A stretch of DNA of 64,000 nucleotides from Pseudomonadota bacterium (GCA_023423275.1 JAFAFW010000020.1:111071-175070), one strand, 5' to 3'; positions 17,687-26,559 are shown, counted from the stretch's first letter. Made by a program: numbers and translations. Notes: a model not told the origin generated them from the sequence alone.

Positions 17687-19024
17687 TCAAAATCCAGTCT
17701 GCCCCGGAATCCAGGTTGTTCCCGCTAACGGAACGCGGGCCATTGCCGCCGCTTCTATCGTCAAAGCCACGAGGTCTTCTGGTTCGAGGTTATGCACGTG
17801 ACTTTTGCCGCATGCGCGGGCGATTGTTTGTGTTTCCAACGTCAAAACGGACAAGTAGTTGGCAAGTTTGCGCCCGGCGGCGACCGGATCTAGTCGCGCC
17901 GACAGAATCGGGTCCTGTGTGGTAATACCGGCAGGATCGCGCCCTTCATGCCAATCGTCATAGGCACCGGCTGTGCTGCCGAGCGCACGGTATTCGTCCT
18001 CAAGCGCTGGATCGTTGTCGCCGAGCGCGATCAAGGCGGCTGTCCCGATCGAGACCGCATCCGCTCCAAGCGCAAGACACTTGGCGACATCAGCGCCATT
18101 CCGAATGCCGCCCGATACGATCAGCTGAACCTTGCGGTGCATGCCGAGGTCCTGCAGGGCTTGAACGGCCGGACGTATCGCGCCAAGCGTCGGCAGGCCA
18201 ACATTCTCAATAAACACATCCTGCGTCGCTGCAGTGCCGCCCTGCATGCCATCGAGCACAACGGCGTCCGCTCCGGCTTTTACGGCAAGTGCGATGTCAT
18301 AATAGGGGCGTGAGGCACCAACCTTCACGTAGATCGGTTTTTCCCAGTCCGTGATCTCGCGCAACTCTTGAATCTTGATTTCAAGATCATCAGGCCCGGT
18401 CCAATCCGGGTGACGGCAAGCCGAGCGCTGATCAATACCCTCTGGCAACACGCGCATCGCAGCCACACGCTCGGTGATCTTTTGACCAAGCAGCATACCG
18501 CCGCCGCCAGGTTTGGCACCTTGACCGACCACGACCTCGATAGCGTCGGCCTTGCGCAGATCGTCCGGGTTCATCCCATAGCGGGAGGGCAGCACTTGAT
18601 AGACCAGAGTTTGAGAACTCTGACGTTCCTCGGCCGTCATGCCGCCGTCGCCGGTGGTTGTCGAGGTCCCGACGGTACTGGCTCCCCGACCGAGCGCCTC
18701 CTTGGCCTGCGCCGACAGAGATCCGAAGCTCATACCAGCAACGGTGATCGGGATCTTCAACGTGATCGGCTTTTTCGCGTGGCGCGCGCCGATAGTGACC
18801 TCGGTGACGCATTTCTCCCGATAGCCTTCCAGCGGGTAACGGCTGATCGAGGCACCAAGAAACAGAAGGTCGTCGAAATGTGGCAGCTTACGCTTCGCGC
18901 CCGCGCCACGGATGTCATAGATGCCGGTCACCGCGGCCCGACGAATCTCGGCGATGGTCGCATCGTCAAACGTCGCAGACTTGCGCGGCGGCGTGTGAAT
19001 CCATCGGTCGTGCGGGGCGGTCAT
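17687..19024 (-). CDS. glxD: FMN-binding glutamate-synthase-like protein, GlxD / N-methylglutamate synthase subunit C
   Basis: A 445-residue protein matching the central FMN/glutamate-synthase domain of GltB as a separate polypeptide. Seen: GVGQG-like VVGQGAKPGGGGMLLG, PDDLEIKIQELREI, KVGASRPYYDIALAVKAGAD, VLDGMQGGTAATQ, and the phosphate-binding VSGGIRNGADVAKCLALGAD. With GlxB (amidotransferase) and GlxC (GXGXG domain) it would form a split glutamate synthase or N-methylglutamate synthase. The ATG at 19024 shares its A with the TGA of glxC, showing translational coupling; the TTG one codon earlier is unlikely. Confidence 0.88.
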   Translation of the reverse strand: MTAPHDRWIHTPPRKSATFDDATIAEIRRAAVTGIYDIRGAGAKRKLPHFDDLLFLGASISRYPLEGYREKCVTEVTIGARHAKKPITLKIPITVAGMSFGSLSAQAKEALGRGASTVGTSTTTGDGGMTAEERQSSQTLVYQVLPSRYGMNPDDLRKADAIEVVVGQGAKPGGGGMLLGQKITERVAAMRVLPEGIDQRSACRHPDWTGPDDLEIKIQELREITDWEKPIYVKVGASRPYYDIALAVKAGADAVVLDGMQGGTAATQDVFIENVGLPTLGAIRPAVQALQDLGMHRKVQLIVSGGIRNGADVAKCLALGADAVSIGTAALIALGDNDPALEDEYRALGSTAGAYDDWHEGRDPAGITTQDPILSARLDPVAAGRKLANYLSVLTLETQTIARACGKSHVHNLEPEDLVALTIEAAAMARVPLAGTTWIPGQTGF

Positions 19025-19710
19025 CAATACTGTCCGACATTGTCGATGTGGAAATGGTAGAGCTTACGCCCCGAGCCGTAGCGGCGGAATGAGCTGATAT
19101 CAATCTCGTTGCCAAGGCCCGCCGCACTGAGCAGTTTGAACAGATCAGCCTTGTGCCGATCTTCCAGGGATTTCTCGACGCAATCGGCACCAAGGCTTTT
19201 GACGCCGCCGAGCACGTAAAGGCGCGCCTCGTAGAGCGAGTCTCCGAGCGCCTCTCCCGCATCGCCGAGCACGACGAGATTGCCGGCTTGCGCCATGAAG
19301 GCTGACAGGTGGCCGACTGATCCTTTGACCACGATGTCGATACCTTTCATGGAAATCCCGCAGCGGGCCGACGCGTTTCCATCGACCACCAGCAGTCCGC
19401 CACAGCCGGTCGCTCCAGCCGCCTGCGAGGCATCCCCGCGCACGTGCACCCTGCCGGACATCATGTTCTCCGCAACACCCTGCCCGGCATTGCCGTTCAC
19501 GATGACGGTCGCCTGCTTGTTCATGCCTGCGCAATAGTAGCCGACGTGACCATCGACCTCGATCGTCGCCGGCGCGTCCATGCCTGCTGCGATGGAATGC
19601 TGTCCGCGTGGATTGAGAACACGCCAGCGTTCATCGCTCGTCGGTTTAAGTTGATGCAACGACGCATTCAATTCGCGAAGAGTCGACGTGGCAAGATCAA
19701 TCGTCCGCAT
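19024..19710 (-). CDS. glxC: GXGXG-domain protein, GlxC / N-methylglutamate synthase subunit B
   Basis: A 228-residue right-handed beta-helix protein equal to the C-terminal domain of glutamate synthase (also found in FwdC/FmdC). It is built of repeated turns of the form G-x-x-G-x-x-x-x-G, for example VNGNAGQGVAENMMSGRVHV and GDAGEALGDS. In GltB this domain is a structural spacer between the amidotransferase and FMN domains. The start is ATG 19710, overlapping the stop of glxB as TGATG; the gene also overlaps glxD. The three genes therefore form a tightly coupled set. Confidence 0.88.
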   Translation of the reverse strand: MRTIDLATSTLRELNASLHQLKPTSDERWRVLNPRGQHSIAAGMDAPATIEVDGHVGYYCAGMNKQATVIVNGNAGQGVAENMMSGRVHVRGDASQAAGATGCGGLLVVDGNASARCGISMKGIDIVVKGSVGHLSAFMAQAGNLVVLGDAGEALGDSLYEARLYVLGGVKSLGADCVEKSLEDRHKADLFKLLSAAGLGNEIDISSFRRYGSGRKLYHFHIDNVGQY

Positions 19711-20603
19711 CAGTGCCGCTCCCAGCGATAGATGCGGGCAGGCTCCGGTTCCCAAACCTTTGCATTCTGCACGCCGGGCAAATCGACCAACGCGCGATAC
19801 TCGGTTCCAAAGGCGACCCAGCGATCAGTCTCGGCCATAACGGCCGGCTTGCAGGCGATGGGATCGCGCAGCACGCCAAATCCGGCTTCGGTGCCGACGA
19901 CGAACGTATAGAAGCCATCAAGCGCGCCAAGCGAGGCATCCAGCGCCTGCTCGAGCGACGCTCCCTCGCGCATCTTCCATGTTATGAAACCTGCCGCGAC
20001 CTCGGTATCGTTCTCGGTCTGGAACGTGAGTCCGTTTCTGATCAAATCACGGCGCACGGCGTTGTGGTTCGAGAGAGACCCGTTGTGTACGAGGCACTGG
20101 TCCGGCCCGGTCGTGAATGGGTGGGCGCCGTTCGTCGTTACGGCCGACTCCGTGGCCATGCGTGTGTGCCCGATGGCGTGCGTTCCGCTCATTTCGGCGA
20201 GGCCGAAACGTTCCGCAACAAGATCCGGGCGGCCGACTTCCTTGAAGATCTCCATCCGGCGACCACTTCCCACCACATCGACACCGGCTGCGCGCGCAAG
20301 CTCGGTGCGGGCCGACGCCTCTTTATCAATCGGGACAGAAATGACTGTGTGAGTATCCCGCACGTTCTCGTGCAGCGGGCTTCCCAAAACATTCGACAGC
20401 TGTTGGAGAAGCGACTGCCAATCGAACTGCGCTGGAGCACGCAGCGTAAGTTTCACATGGCCAGGGCGATCGGAGCCGTAGACTGCGAAACCCGCTGAAT
20501 CCGGGCCCCGCTCGCATAGCGTGCCAAGCATCGTCGCAGTCAGTACGCCGAGCTCAGGCTCCAGGGCATTATCTTTAAGGAAAAGCCCAACGATCCCGCA
20601 CAT
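19710..20603 (-). CDS. glxB: class II glutamine amidotransferase, GlxB / N-methylglutamate synthase subunit A
   Basis: Class II (Ntn) glutamine amidotransferase of 297 residues. The start must be ATG 20603 because it gives Met-Cys-Gly-Ile-Val-Gly, exposing catalytic Cys2 after Met removal; the frame is open further upstream but that would bury the nucleophile. Supporting motifs: GHTRMATES, the HNGSLSNHN loop and NDTEVAAGF. It supplies ammonia or methylamine from a glutamine-like donor to the GlxD active site. It is the first gene of the seven-gene minus-strand run and is divergent from an XRE-cupin regulator, with 111 bases between starts. Confidence 0.9.
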   Translation of the reverse strand: MCGIVGLFLKDNALEPELGVLTATMLGTLCERGPDSAGFAVYGSDRPGHVKLTLRAPAQFDWQSLLQQLSNVLGSPLHENVRDTHTVISVPIDKEASARTELARAAGVDVVGSGRRMEIFKEVGRPDLVAERFGLAEMSGTHAIGHTRMATESAVTTNGAHPFTTGPDQCLVHNGSLSNHNAVRRDLIRNGLTFQTENDTEVAAGFITWKMREGASLEQALDASLGALDGFYTFVVGTEAGFGVLRDPIACKPAVMAETDRWVAFGTEYRALVDLPGVQNAKVWEPEPARIYRWERH

Positions 20604-20714
20604 CAACCGTTCTTTCAGTCGATCCAACCGAGCGCTATTCATACGAAGGCGCTGGACATGATGTCAATCATGGTTCAATTTTTTTTCTTCAAAGGAAACA
20701 TCAGGTCGAGGCGG

Positions 20715-21389
20715 ATGAGATCCAAGTCGGGCAAATCAACTTCTCGGTCCTCGCGCAACTCTCAGTCCGAAGAGGCTGATCTGCGTACGGGCTCATCTGC
20801 CCCAAATGACCTCACACCTGGAACATTGGAGGCTAGCGTCGGCGCTCAGGTCCGTCGACTGCGCAAGTCGCTCGATCTGACGGTGGCTGAACTCGGCCTT
20901 GCCGCAGGCATCTCCGCTGGGATGTTATCGAAAATCGAAAACGGCGGAACATCTCCGTCACTCTCGACGCTCGAAGCCTTGGCCAAGGCACTCAACGTGC
21001 CTGTTGCTCGGCTCTTTGCTGAAACTGAGGAACGGCGCGACTGTTCGTTCGTGAAAGCCGACCACGGCGTCCGCATCGAGAGGCGCGGCACGAAGGCCGG
21101 ACATTTGTATGATCTTCTCGGGCACTCATTAGCTGGCGAGGTTACGGTCGAACCCTACCTGATCACGCTCAGCAAAGATGCTGTGCCGTACACGAATTTC
21201 CGGCATGCCGGTGTCGAATTCATCTACATGCTGTCGGGAAAAGTCAGGTACTTGCACGCAGACCGCAGTTACCTATTGGAACCTGGTGATGCGCTGTTCT
21301 TCGATGCCGGTGCGCGCCACGGGCCGGAAGAGCTAATAGAGAAGCCTATGCAGTATCTCTCGATTATTATTTACCCGCGTCAGAATTAG
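20715..21389 (+). CDS. XRE-family regulator with cupin sensor domain
   Basis: Transcription factor of 224 residues. An N-terminal Cro/C1-type helix-turn-helix (VGAQVRRLRKSLDLTVAEL to GMLSKIENG, about residues 36-85) is followed by a cupin domain (FRHAGVEFIYMLSGKVRYL, then YLLEPGDALFFDA and HGPEEL). This architecture senses a small ligand in the cupin. It is divergent from glxB, so it probably controls the glx-glnT-amidase operon and itself. Start choice: ATG 20715 behind GAGG; in-frame ATGs at 20658 and 20661 would add a low-complexity extension. A second regulator of the same type lies at 27597-28319. Confidence 0.88.
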   Translation: MRSKSGKSTSRSSRNSQSEEADLRTGSSAPNDLTPGTLEASVGAQVRRLRKSLDLTVAELGLAAGISAGMLSKIENGGTSPSLSTLEALAKALNVPVARLFAETEERRDCSFVKADHGVRIERRGTKAGHLYDLLGHSLAGEVTVEPYLITLSKDAVPYTNFRHAGVEFIYMLSGKVRYLHADRSYLLEPGDALFFDAGARHGPEELIEKPMQYLSIIIYPRQN

Positions 21390-21395
21390 GACCGG

Positions 21396-21420
21396 CGGCA
21401 ATCAGGTTGCCGTCTTTGTT
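21396..21420 (+). terminator. short stem-loop with T-rich tail after XRE-cupin gene
   Basis: CGGCAA at 21396-21401, a 5-base loop and TTGCCG at 21407-21412, followed by TCTTTGTT. The 6-bp stem with a T-rich tail starts 7 bases after the regulator stop codon. It is a weak but plausible intrinsic terminator. Confidence 0.5.
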
Positions 21421-21721
21421 CCAGATCCAGCATCGCAATAAGCTAGGAATCCAGTTGATTGGATCACGCGCGGATGCGTGTGCGAGTTGGTCTGCGTTCG
21501 CCTGCAACCCCGAAGATCGCTTCCATAGACAGGTGCCAGGAAAGCGCTTGAGTATGTCGAGCGGGCCGGCTGAGAATTCAACCTCCTCCGCAACTCCGAG
21601 GAGCAGAACAAGGAGATCTTTGAAGATATTATCTCAAATTAAAACTCCGGACTTAAGCTTCATCAAGCGCCGCGGCCGGGCCTGAACTCACCCGGGCACG
21701 CTGATCTTGAGGGAAGCCGGA
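21421..21721. other. intergenic stretch, possible gene remnant
   Basis: Between two convergent genes. No intact gene seen. From 21541 to 21642 one plus-strand frame (interrupted by one TGA at 21571) reads KALEYVERAG, stop, EFNLLRNSEEQNKEIFEDII, ending in TAA at 21640. The acidic, helix-like composition resembles the C-terminal end of a real protein, so this may be decayed coding sequence. I cannot name a family. Confidence 0.25.
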
Positions 21722-23449
21722 TCAGTTCCCGAGCGCGTAGGACATGCGACGACTGTCAGCTGCACCCAGTTTAATGCCGCGGCGCTGATCATCGATCGTC
21801 ACGCAGACACCCGTTCTCGACCATTCACCCTGCGGCCAGGGCGTGACCTCATGGCCGCGCTCGGTCAGGCCTGCGATGACATCACTCCCGATACCTTCCT
21901 CGTATTTGAGCACACCGGGATAATAGGCATGTGGCGCAAATGAATCTGGATAGCTGTACGAATAGACCCGCGCCTGCTCCACGGCACACTGCGCGTCCAT
22001 ACCGAACGCAACCATATTCATGAACACCTGGCTCATCGCTTGAACCTGAAGATCCCCACCCGGGGTTCCAAACGGCATCACGAATTCGCCCTGCTTGATC
22101 GCGATTGCGGGATTGGGCGTCAAACGTGGCCGCTTGCCGGGAGCGATTGACGAAGGATGGTCCGCCTCGATCCGCGATTGAATACCCCGCGGCGACAGCG
22201 GAAGTCCCGTTCCTGGAATGATGGGACACTTGCGCATGACGCCGTCGCTAGGCGTCGCGGAGAATGCGTTTCCATGGCGATCGACAACCGAGATGTAGGA
22301 CGTATCGAGCGGCGCATCGGTAACGGACAAAGGTTTCGCGGTCGCAGCTCGAAGCTCTTGGCCAGCATACCCGGCTGGCGGCATGGCGGGGAACGCTTTA
22401 TCCCGATTAATTTGCGATGCCCGCGTCTGGGCATAGGCGGCTGACAAAAGCGTCTCGATAGGTACGGAGACGAACTTTGGATCGCCGTAGTAGGCCTCGC
22501 GATCCGCTGCGACCAGCTTGATGGCCTCGATCAGCCCATGCAGATAATCGGCGCTGTTGTGGCCGTACTGATCCAGCTTCATCGCATCGCAAATGCGCAG
22601 GATTTGCAGCAACATCGGTCCCTGGCACCATGGACCGCAGGAATAAACATCAACGCCGCGGAAATTGATTGAGACCGGGTCGTCGATGGTTGTCTGGTAA
22701 TCCGCGAGATCCTCCTCACGGAGCAGGCCGCCGTTGCTCCGGTGGTAGGCAACGAAAATTTTAGCGAGATCACCCTTGTAGATGGCATCGCGAGCTGCGG
22801 TTATGCCGCGTTCGCGCCCGTGCCTCTTGGCAGCACGCTCCTCATCGACAAGATACTGGAGCGTGCGAGCAAGATCGGATTGGACAAATATATCTCCAGC
22901 CTCCGGTGGTCGGCCGCTGGGGCAAAAAATCTTGGCGGCTTCCGTACCAGGCTGAAAATCAGCAATCTTGTTTTTGATGGTCAGAGACATCATCGGATCG
23001 GTGACGAAACCGTCACGAGCATAACCAATCGCGGCCTGGACGACATCCTCGAAGCTCTTCGTGCCGAAACGCTCGAGCGCCGTCAGCCATGATGCCGGTG
23101 CGCCCGGCACCACGGTTTGCAGGATGCCTTCCGGAACACAGTTTCCACCGATCCGCCCCAGCTCCTCACGATCAGCCAATTGTGGCCATGTCCCGAGACC
23201 ATCGAGCGTCAAAAGTCGCTTCTCCGCTGCCGAGTAGATCATGATCGGCGCGACACCTGTAAAGACGCACATCTGGGGCTCAACCACATTGAGAGTGATC
23301 CCACCAGCGACGCCAGCATCGACCGCGTTGCCTCCAGCGTCGAGCACATTGAGGGCCGCTTGGGATGCCAGATAATGGCCGGACGACACCATATGGCGAC
23401 GTCCCATCACAAGCGGCCGGAACGAGGTGCCGAATTTGAAAGCAGTCAT
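21722..23449 (-). CDS. ggt: gamma-glutamyltransferase family protein
   Basis: A 575-residue Ntn-hydrolase of the gamma-glutamyltranspeptidase family. The N-terminal motif GHYLASQAALNVLDAGGNAVDAG is typical. The self-processing nucleophile is Thr383 in DTSYISVVDRHGNAFSA; the usual TTH sequence is changed to T-S-Y. The PLSPRGIQSR and FGTPGGDLQVQAM segments match the small subunit. There is no signal peptide, so it is predicted to act in the cytoplasm, unlike secreted GGT. It would cleave gamma-glutamyl amides or peptides. It is the last gene of the XRE-TctC-dipeptidase-TctB-TctA-GGT run. GAGGAC precedes the ATG. Confidence 0.88.
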   Translation of the reverse strand: MTAFKFGTSFRPLVMGRRHMVSSGHYLASQAALNVLDAGGNAVDAGVAGGITLNVVEPQMCVFTGVAPIMIYSAAEKRLLTLDGLGTWPQLADREELGRIGGNCVPEGILQTVVPGAPASWLTALERFGTKSFEDVVQAAIGYARDGFVTDPMMSLTIKNKIADFQPGTEAAKIFCPSGRPPEAGDIFVQSDLARTLQYLVDEERAAKRHGRERGITAARDAIYKGDLAKIFVAYHRSNGGLLREEDLADYQTTIDDPVSINFRGVDVYSCGPWCQGPMLLQILRICDAMKLDQYGHNSADYLHGLIEAIKLVAADREAYYGDPKFVSVPIETLLSAAYAQTRASQINRDKAFPAMPPAGYAGQELRAATAKPLSVTDAPLDTSYISVVDRHGNAFSATPSDGVMRKCPIIPGTGLPLSPRGIQSRIEADHPSSIAPGKRPRLTPNPAIAIKQGEFVMPFGTPGGDLQVQAMSQVFMNMVAFGMDAQCAVEQARVYSYSYPDSFAPHAYYPGVLKYEEGIGSDVIAGLTERGHEVTPWPQGEWSRTGVCVTIDDQRRGIKLGAADSRRMSYALGN

Positions 23450-23492
23450 GTCGTGTCCTCAGATCACCTGGCCGGAATAATACCGGCTCGTG

Positions 23493-24995
23493 TTATTCTT
23501 CCCGAAAGGCCTCGGCTCGATTGCGCCGCACTTGAGGCAGCAAAACAACCAGAAGCAGCGCTGCCGCAACGAACAACATCGCGGCGCTCCACGGGCTGGT
23601 CACAAAAACCGACGGATCGCCATTGGAAAGGAGAAGCGCGCGCCGCATGTGTTCTTCAATCATCGGCCCCAGGACGAAACCCAACAGCATGGGAGCAGGT
23701 TCACAACCAATGAGCCGCAGCACGTATCCAAAGATGCCGAATATACACAACGCATAGATATCGAAGATCGAATTGTTCAGGCTGAATGCACCAATAACGC
23801 AGAACAGAATAATTGCCGGATAGAGAAAGTGATAAGGGATCGAGATCATCTTTGCCCACAGGCCGACCAGTGGAAGATTCAGGCCGAGCAGGAATAGGTT
23901 GCCGATCCACATTGAAACGATCACGCCCCAGAACAGCGCGGGCTGTTCAGTCATCACCATCGGGCCAGGTTGAATACCCTGAATGATCAGCGCGCCAATC
24001 ATCAGAGCCATCACGGGGTTCGAGGGAATGCCCAGTGTCAACATCGGGATGAACGAAGTCTGCGCGGCAGCATTGTTGGCCGATTCCGGACCTGCGACGC
24101 CCTCGATCGCACCCTGCCCGAATTCCTCCCGATGAGATGATACCTTCTTCTCAACCGAATAGCTGACGAAGGACGCCAACATCGCGCCACCGCCCGGCAG
24201 TATGCCGAGAACCGAACCGAGTGCAGTGCCACGCAGAATCGGTGCGGTGATGCGCTTCCAATCGGCCCAGGATGGCAGAATCCCACGCAGGCTCGTCTTG
24301 ACCACTGCCCGGTGCTTCTCGTCCTGCAGGTTAGCAACGATCTCCGCCAAACCGAAGATACCCATTGCGATAACAACGAAGTTCAGACCGTCCGATAATT
24401 CCGGCAAACCGAGCGTCATGCGTATCGCGCCGGAATTGATATCGGTGCCCACGACCCCTAACAACAACCCGAGCACAATCATCGCCAGAGCATGCAACAA
24501 AGAGCCTTCCGCGAGAACGATCGACGCGACGAGCCCCAGCATCATCAACGAGAAATACTCTGCCGGACCGAAATGGATTGCGAGTTCTGCAAGAGGCGGC
24601 GAAAACAAGGCAATCGCGAGTGTCGCGATGGTTCCCGCAATAAAGGATCCAATGGCAGCAACTGCCAGTGTTTGGCTTGCCCTGCCTTTCCGCGCCAATT
24701 TGTATCCTTCCAGCGCGGTGACCACCGCTGAAGGTTCCCCCGGCAGGTTCACGAGAATAGCGGTCGTCGAACCGCCGTACTGCGCCCCGTAGTAGATGCC
24801 CGCCAGCATGATCAAGGATGCCACCGGCGGAAATCCGAAAGTAATTGGCAGCAGAATTGAGATTGTCGCCAACGGCCCCAGCCCGGGCAGGACACCAATG
24901 GCCGTACCGAGAAAGACGCCGAGAAAGCAGGCGAGCAGATTGGTCATCGTCGCTGCGGTATCGAAGCCCAGCAACAAGTTGGAGATTACGTCCAT
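23493..24995 (-). CDS. tctA: tripartite tricarboxylate transporter permease TctA
   Basis: Large permease of a TTT family transporter, 500 residues with about 11-12 membrane segments. Hallmarks: the N-terminal GTAIGVLPGLGPLATISILLP loop, the YYGAQYGGSTTAILVNLPGE motif, and FIPMLTLGIPSNPVMALMIGAL in the second half. It carries out ion-driven import of the ligand captured by TctC. tctB lies 30 bases upstream. The parallel permease at 34497 has the same motifs but belongs to a separate operon. A short GCCGG/CCGGC hairpin at 23471-23487 lies between this gene and the GGT gene. Confidence 0.95.
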   Translation of the reverse strand: MDVISNLLLGFDTAATMTNLLACFLGVFLGTAIGVLPGLGPLATISILLPITFGFPPVASLIMLAGIYYGAQYGGSTTAILVNLPGEPSAVVTALEGYKLARKGRASQTLAVAAIGSFIAGTIATLAIALFSPPLAELAIHFGPAEYFSLMMLGLVASIVLAEGSLLHALAMIVLGLLLGVVGTDINSGAIRMTLGLPELSDGLNFVVIAMGIFGLAEIVANLQDEKHRAVVKTSLRGILPSWADWKRITAPILRGTALGSVLGILPGGGAMLASFVSYSVEKKVSSHREEFGQGAIEGVAGPESANNAAAQTSFIPMLTLGIPSNPVMALMIGALIIQGIQPGPMVMTEQPALFWGVIVSMWIGNLFLLGLNLPLVGLWAKMISIPYHFLYPAIILFCVIGAFSLNNSIFDIYALCIFGIFGYVLRLIGCEPAPMLLGFVLGPMIEEHMRRALLLSNGDPSVFVTSPWSAAMLFVAAALLLVVLLPQVRRNRAEAFREE

Positions 24996-25025
24996 AATGT
25001 CGCCCCGCCCAGTGCGCTGCTCTTG

Positions 25026-25484
25026 CTATCCAAACCAGCGCCCCCATACCGGCATCGGCACTTGAAGTGTGGTTACGAAGACCAGGGTGCAGGCAACGGC
25101 GAGTGCCAGCAAACCAGCCAGTGCTCTGACGTCGAACGCAAACCATCGGCTGGCCGCTGCTGACATCAGCCCCGTCAGCACCGATGCAATGACCAGACCG
25201 GCGCGCGGCAACAGCAGCGCGAAAAGAGCGGACGAACCGATCACGAGAAATAGTGCCTTCCACGCTATCGGCGCAACAGACGGACCACTGACAACGAACG
25301 AACGGACGATCGAAATCGCGCCGAACAGCAACATCAGACCGCCGAGCATCGTTGGAAAGTACCCTGGCCCCATGCGCTGTAACGTGCCCATCGCGTAGTT
25401 CTGCGCCATGAACAGGGATCCGGTGCCGACAGAAATATAAATCAATCCAGCCCAGAAATCTCTGACGCCTTGCACTCTCAGCAC
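25026..25484 (-). CDS. tctB: tripartite tricarboxylate transporter small permease TctB
   Basis: A 152-residue membrane protein with four hydrophobic segments, the size and profile of TctB. The GPGYFPTMLGGLMLLFGA stretch near residue 35 is the family signature. The start is a GTG at 25484 overlapping the dipeptidase stop by 7 bases; GTG 25475 is also possible. It pairs with TctA downstream; the binding protein TctC lies two genes upstream, so the dipeptidase gene is inserted into the transporter operon. Confidence 0.9.
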   Translation of the reverse strand: MLRVQGVRDFWAGLIYISVGTGSLFMAQNYAMGTLQRMGPGYFPTMLGGLMLLFGAISIVRSFVVSGPSVAPIAWKALFLVIGSSALFALLLPRAGLVIASVLTGLMSAAASRWFAFDVRALAGLLALAVACTLVFVTTLQVPMPVWGRWFG

Positions 25485-26521
25485 TGCCCCATAGCTCCCC
25501 TGCCCGCCTGCGTCCGCTCTCCGACAACTTCTCCCAATACTCTGCGCCAGTTCCCGCCCATAATCTTCCGGACGTCGCTTGGCGCATAACCTCTGTCGAG
25601 CAGAGCTTTCGTCAGATTGTTGATGCTTCGCGGCGTCTCCATTCCCCGGGGATAGTGATAAGGAGGTGGAGGATACGTATCCGGACGCCAGCGGCCAACG
25701 CGAACGGAGTCGTCATAATATGCTTGCGCCTCGGTCTCCGTGGCCACGCCCACCTGATGGGTGAAGTAGTCCACGCCCAAACCGACATGATCAATTCCGG
25801 CCAGTTCAACGACGTAATCGATATGATGCATGAAATCGTCCATAGCCGGCCTGGCCGACCCGGAGACGTAGCTCGGAAATCCATTGATACCTACGAGACC
25901 ACCCGATTGCGCAACGGCCTTGATCTGGTCGTCATCGATATTCCTCTTCGAGGCATGCACCGCGCGCGGATTAGAGTGGGAAAACACAACGGGCGCCGAT
26001 GACCGCTCGATGGCCTCCAAAGTCGTCTGTCGTCCTGTATGCGAGCAGTCCACGACGATTTTCAGCTCATTTAAGCGCTGGATGAGCTCAAGTCCGAAAT
26101 TGCTCAAACCGGCGTCCGTCCGTTCCTCGCAACCATCTCCTACCAGATTCCTTTGATTGTAAGTCAGCATCACCATACTGACCCCAAGCGCCTTGTAGGC
26201 ATCGAGGCACCGCAGGTCATTTTCGATCGGCGACGTCCCTTGAAAATGAAAAATAATGCCGAGACGGCTTTCTGCTTTCGCACGATCAATGTCGTGGCCG
26301 CTGCGCACCAGAAGAAGGTCGTCCCGGCTGTTGATAAGCCGGTGCCATCCGCCGAGTTCGCGGAGGGCGCCGGCAGCATCACAACCAAGTCCGACAGTCG
26401 GCGCGACAGCGGTATAGCCGCCCTCCTTGAACCAATCGATGTATGCAGGCTTTCGCAGGAGCGGGCAGGTTCCGTCGATAATCACGGCATCATCATGCAA
26501 AGTCTGATAGTCCATGGTCAT
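25478..26521 (-). CDS. membrane dipeptidase (renal dipeptidase) family protein lacking the first HxD zinc motif
   Basis: A 347-residue TIM-barrel metallopeptidase of family M19. It has DCSHTGRQTT and FSHSNPRAVHASKRNIDDDQ, which hold the second and third zinc ligands, and the GGLVGINGFP and DHVGLGVDYF segments. The usual HxD near the N-terminus reads IDGTCPLL, so those two ligands are missing. A subset of M19 proteins shows this, and their substrates may not be dipeptides. Lack of a signal peptide indicates a cytosolic enzyme. It sits between tctC and tctB, so it acts on the imported compound or its product. Confidence 0.85.
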   Translation of the reverse strand: MTMDYQTLHDDAVIIDGTCPLLRKPAYIDWFKEGGYTAVAPTVGLGCDAAGALRELGGWHRLINSRDDLLLVRSGHDIDRAKAESRLGIIFHFQGTSPIENDLRCLDAYKALGVSMVMLTYNQRNLVGDGCEERTDAGLSNFGLELIQRLNELKIVVDCSHTGRQTTLEAIERSSAPVVFSHSNPRAVHASKRNIDDDQIKAVAQSGGLVGINGFPSYVSGSARPAMDDFMHHIDYVVELAGIDHVGLGVDYFTHQVGVATETEAQAYYDDSVRVGRWRPDTYPPPPYHYPRGMETPRSINNLTKALLDRGYAPSDVRKIMGGNWRRVLGEVVGERTQAGRGAMGQC

Positions 26522-26559
26522 TGGGAAGCACTGCCCGTTCTTCGCTGTTAAACACTTGA

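Noticed and set aside
24331..25587. Minus-strand frame of 418 codons across tctA, tctB and dipeptidase
   Set aside because: Shadows the tctA-tctB junction in another frame; no family pattern, and the permease motifs are clear in the called frames.
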